Shown one piece after another: positions 32,571-32,571 of a stretch of 32,571 bases of DNA (position 1 is the first letter of the stretch; each line of letters begins with the position of its first letter). Made by a program: the position numbers and the translations under genes. The stretch is taken from positions 1 through 32,571 of the forward strand of contig VSNG01000034.1 in the NCBI GenBank assembly GCA_009774175.1. Direction: 5' to 3'. Under the pieces are notes generated by a model, which ran no database searches, was not told the origin of the DNA, and saw nothing but the letters and a program-made list of their open reading frames with translations. The stretch is from Lachnospiraceae bacterium. Lineage in GTDB: Bacteria; Bacillota; Clostridia; Lachnospirales; Lachnospiraceae.

Positions 32571-32571
32571 T

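Noticed and set aside
1..32571. CRISPR array, tRNA, rRNA, prophage or insertion-sequence genes
   Set aside because: No regularly spaced repeats, cloverleaf sequences, transposase, integrase or phage proteins were seen on either strand.

Overview
The window looks like chromosomal DNA of a Gram-positive anaerobe of the Clostridia, most probably a Lachnospiraceae-type gut bacterium. The evidence is the paired glgC/glgD, the PTS with a free-standing IIA, strong purine-rich ribosome-binding sites, TTGACA/TATAAT-type promoters, a lipoprotein with a Gram-positive lipobox, and roughly balanced base composition with GC-rich third codon positions. There are no rRNA or tRNA genes, no CRISPR array, no integrase or transposase, and no phage genes.

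Layout. 1-5210 is an amino-sugar uptake cluster. A consensus promoter and a leader with an internal terminator precede a IIA(Glc)-type protein, enzyme I, HPr and a IIBC permease of the GlcNAc/glucose family, followed by nagB. 5216-5821 is the 3' part of a polysaccharide deacetylase gene that has lost its 5' end. 6005-8352 is glgC-glgD (glycogen precursor synthesis), bracketed by two nearly identical hairpins. 8479-11700 is carB. 11747-14110 (minus) is a membrane-anchored sulfatase/LTA-synthase-like protein. It is divergent from an NhaC-type antiporter (14387-16009), whose leader carries a terminator and an aptamer-like fold. 16018-17139 (minus) is a lipoprotein. 17342-21108 holds an acyltransferase-3 membrane protein, a small unknown membrane protein, a family-2 glycosyltransferase and hisC. 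21214-24729 holds a COG2426-type membrane protein and a large membrane-anchored GH20 hexosaminidase-like protein. 24823-26369 (minus) is an ECF-like sigma factor followed by a DUF2461 protein. 26644-28557 is a SAM methyltransferase with hslO. About 500 bp of purine-rich DNA without a gene follows, then nadE (29058-30965). 30967-32334 (minus) is a membrane protein of unknown function. The right edge carries a terminator and a long, near-symmetric stem-loop.

How the genes may work together (inference). The GH20 enzyme could release GlcNAc-type sugars outside the cell, the PTS cluster could import and phosphorylate them, and NagB could feed them to glycolysis. nagA, needed between these steps, is not in the window. 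Excess glucose-1-phosphate would go to glycogen through GlgC/GlgD. The sulfatase-like protein, acyltransferase and glycosyltransferase suggest envelope polymer synthesis or decoration.

No obvious new multi-gene system such as a defence island is visible. The most interesting unexplained signals are RNA- or DNA-structure elements: the nhaC leader, the PTS leader, the right-edge stem-loop and the glgCD-flanking hairpins. Also notable are an HPr with lysine at the regulatory Ser46 position, a decapitated deacetylase gene, and several proteins with polar low-complexity insertions.
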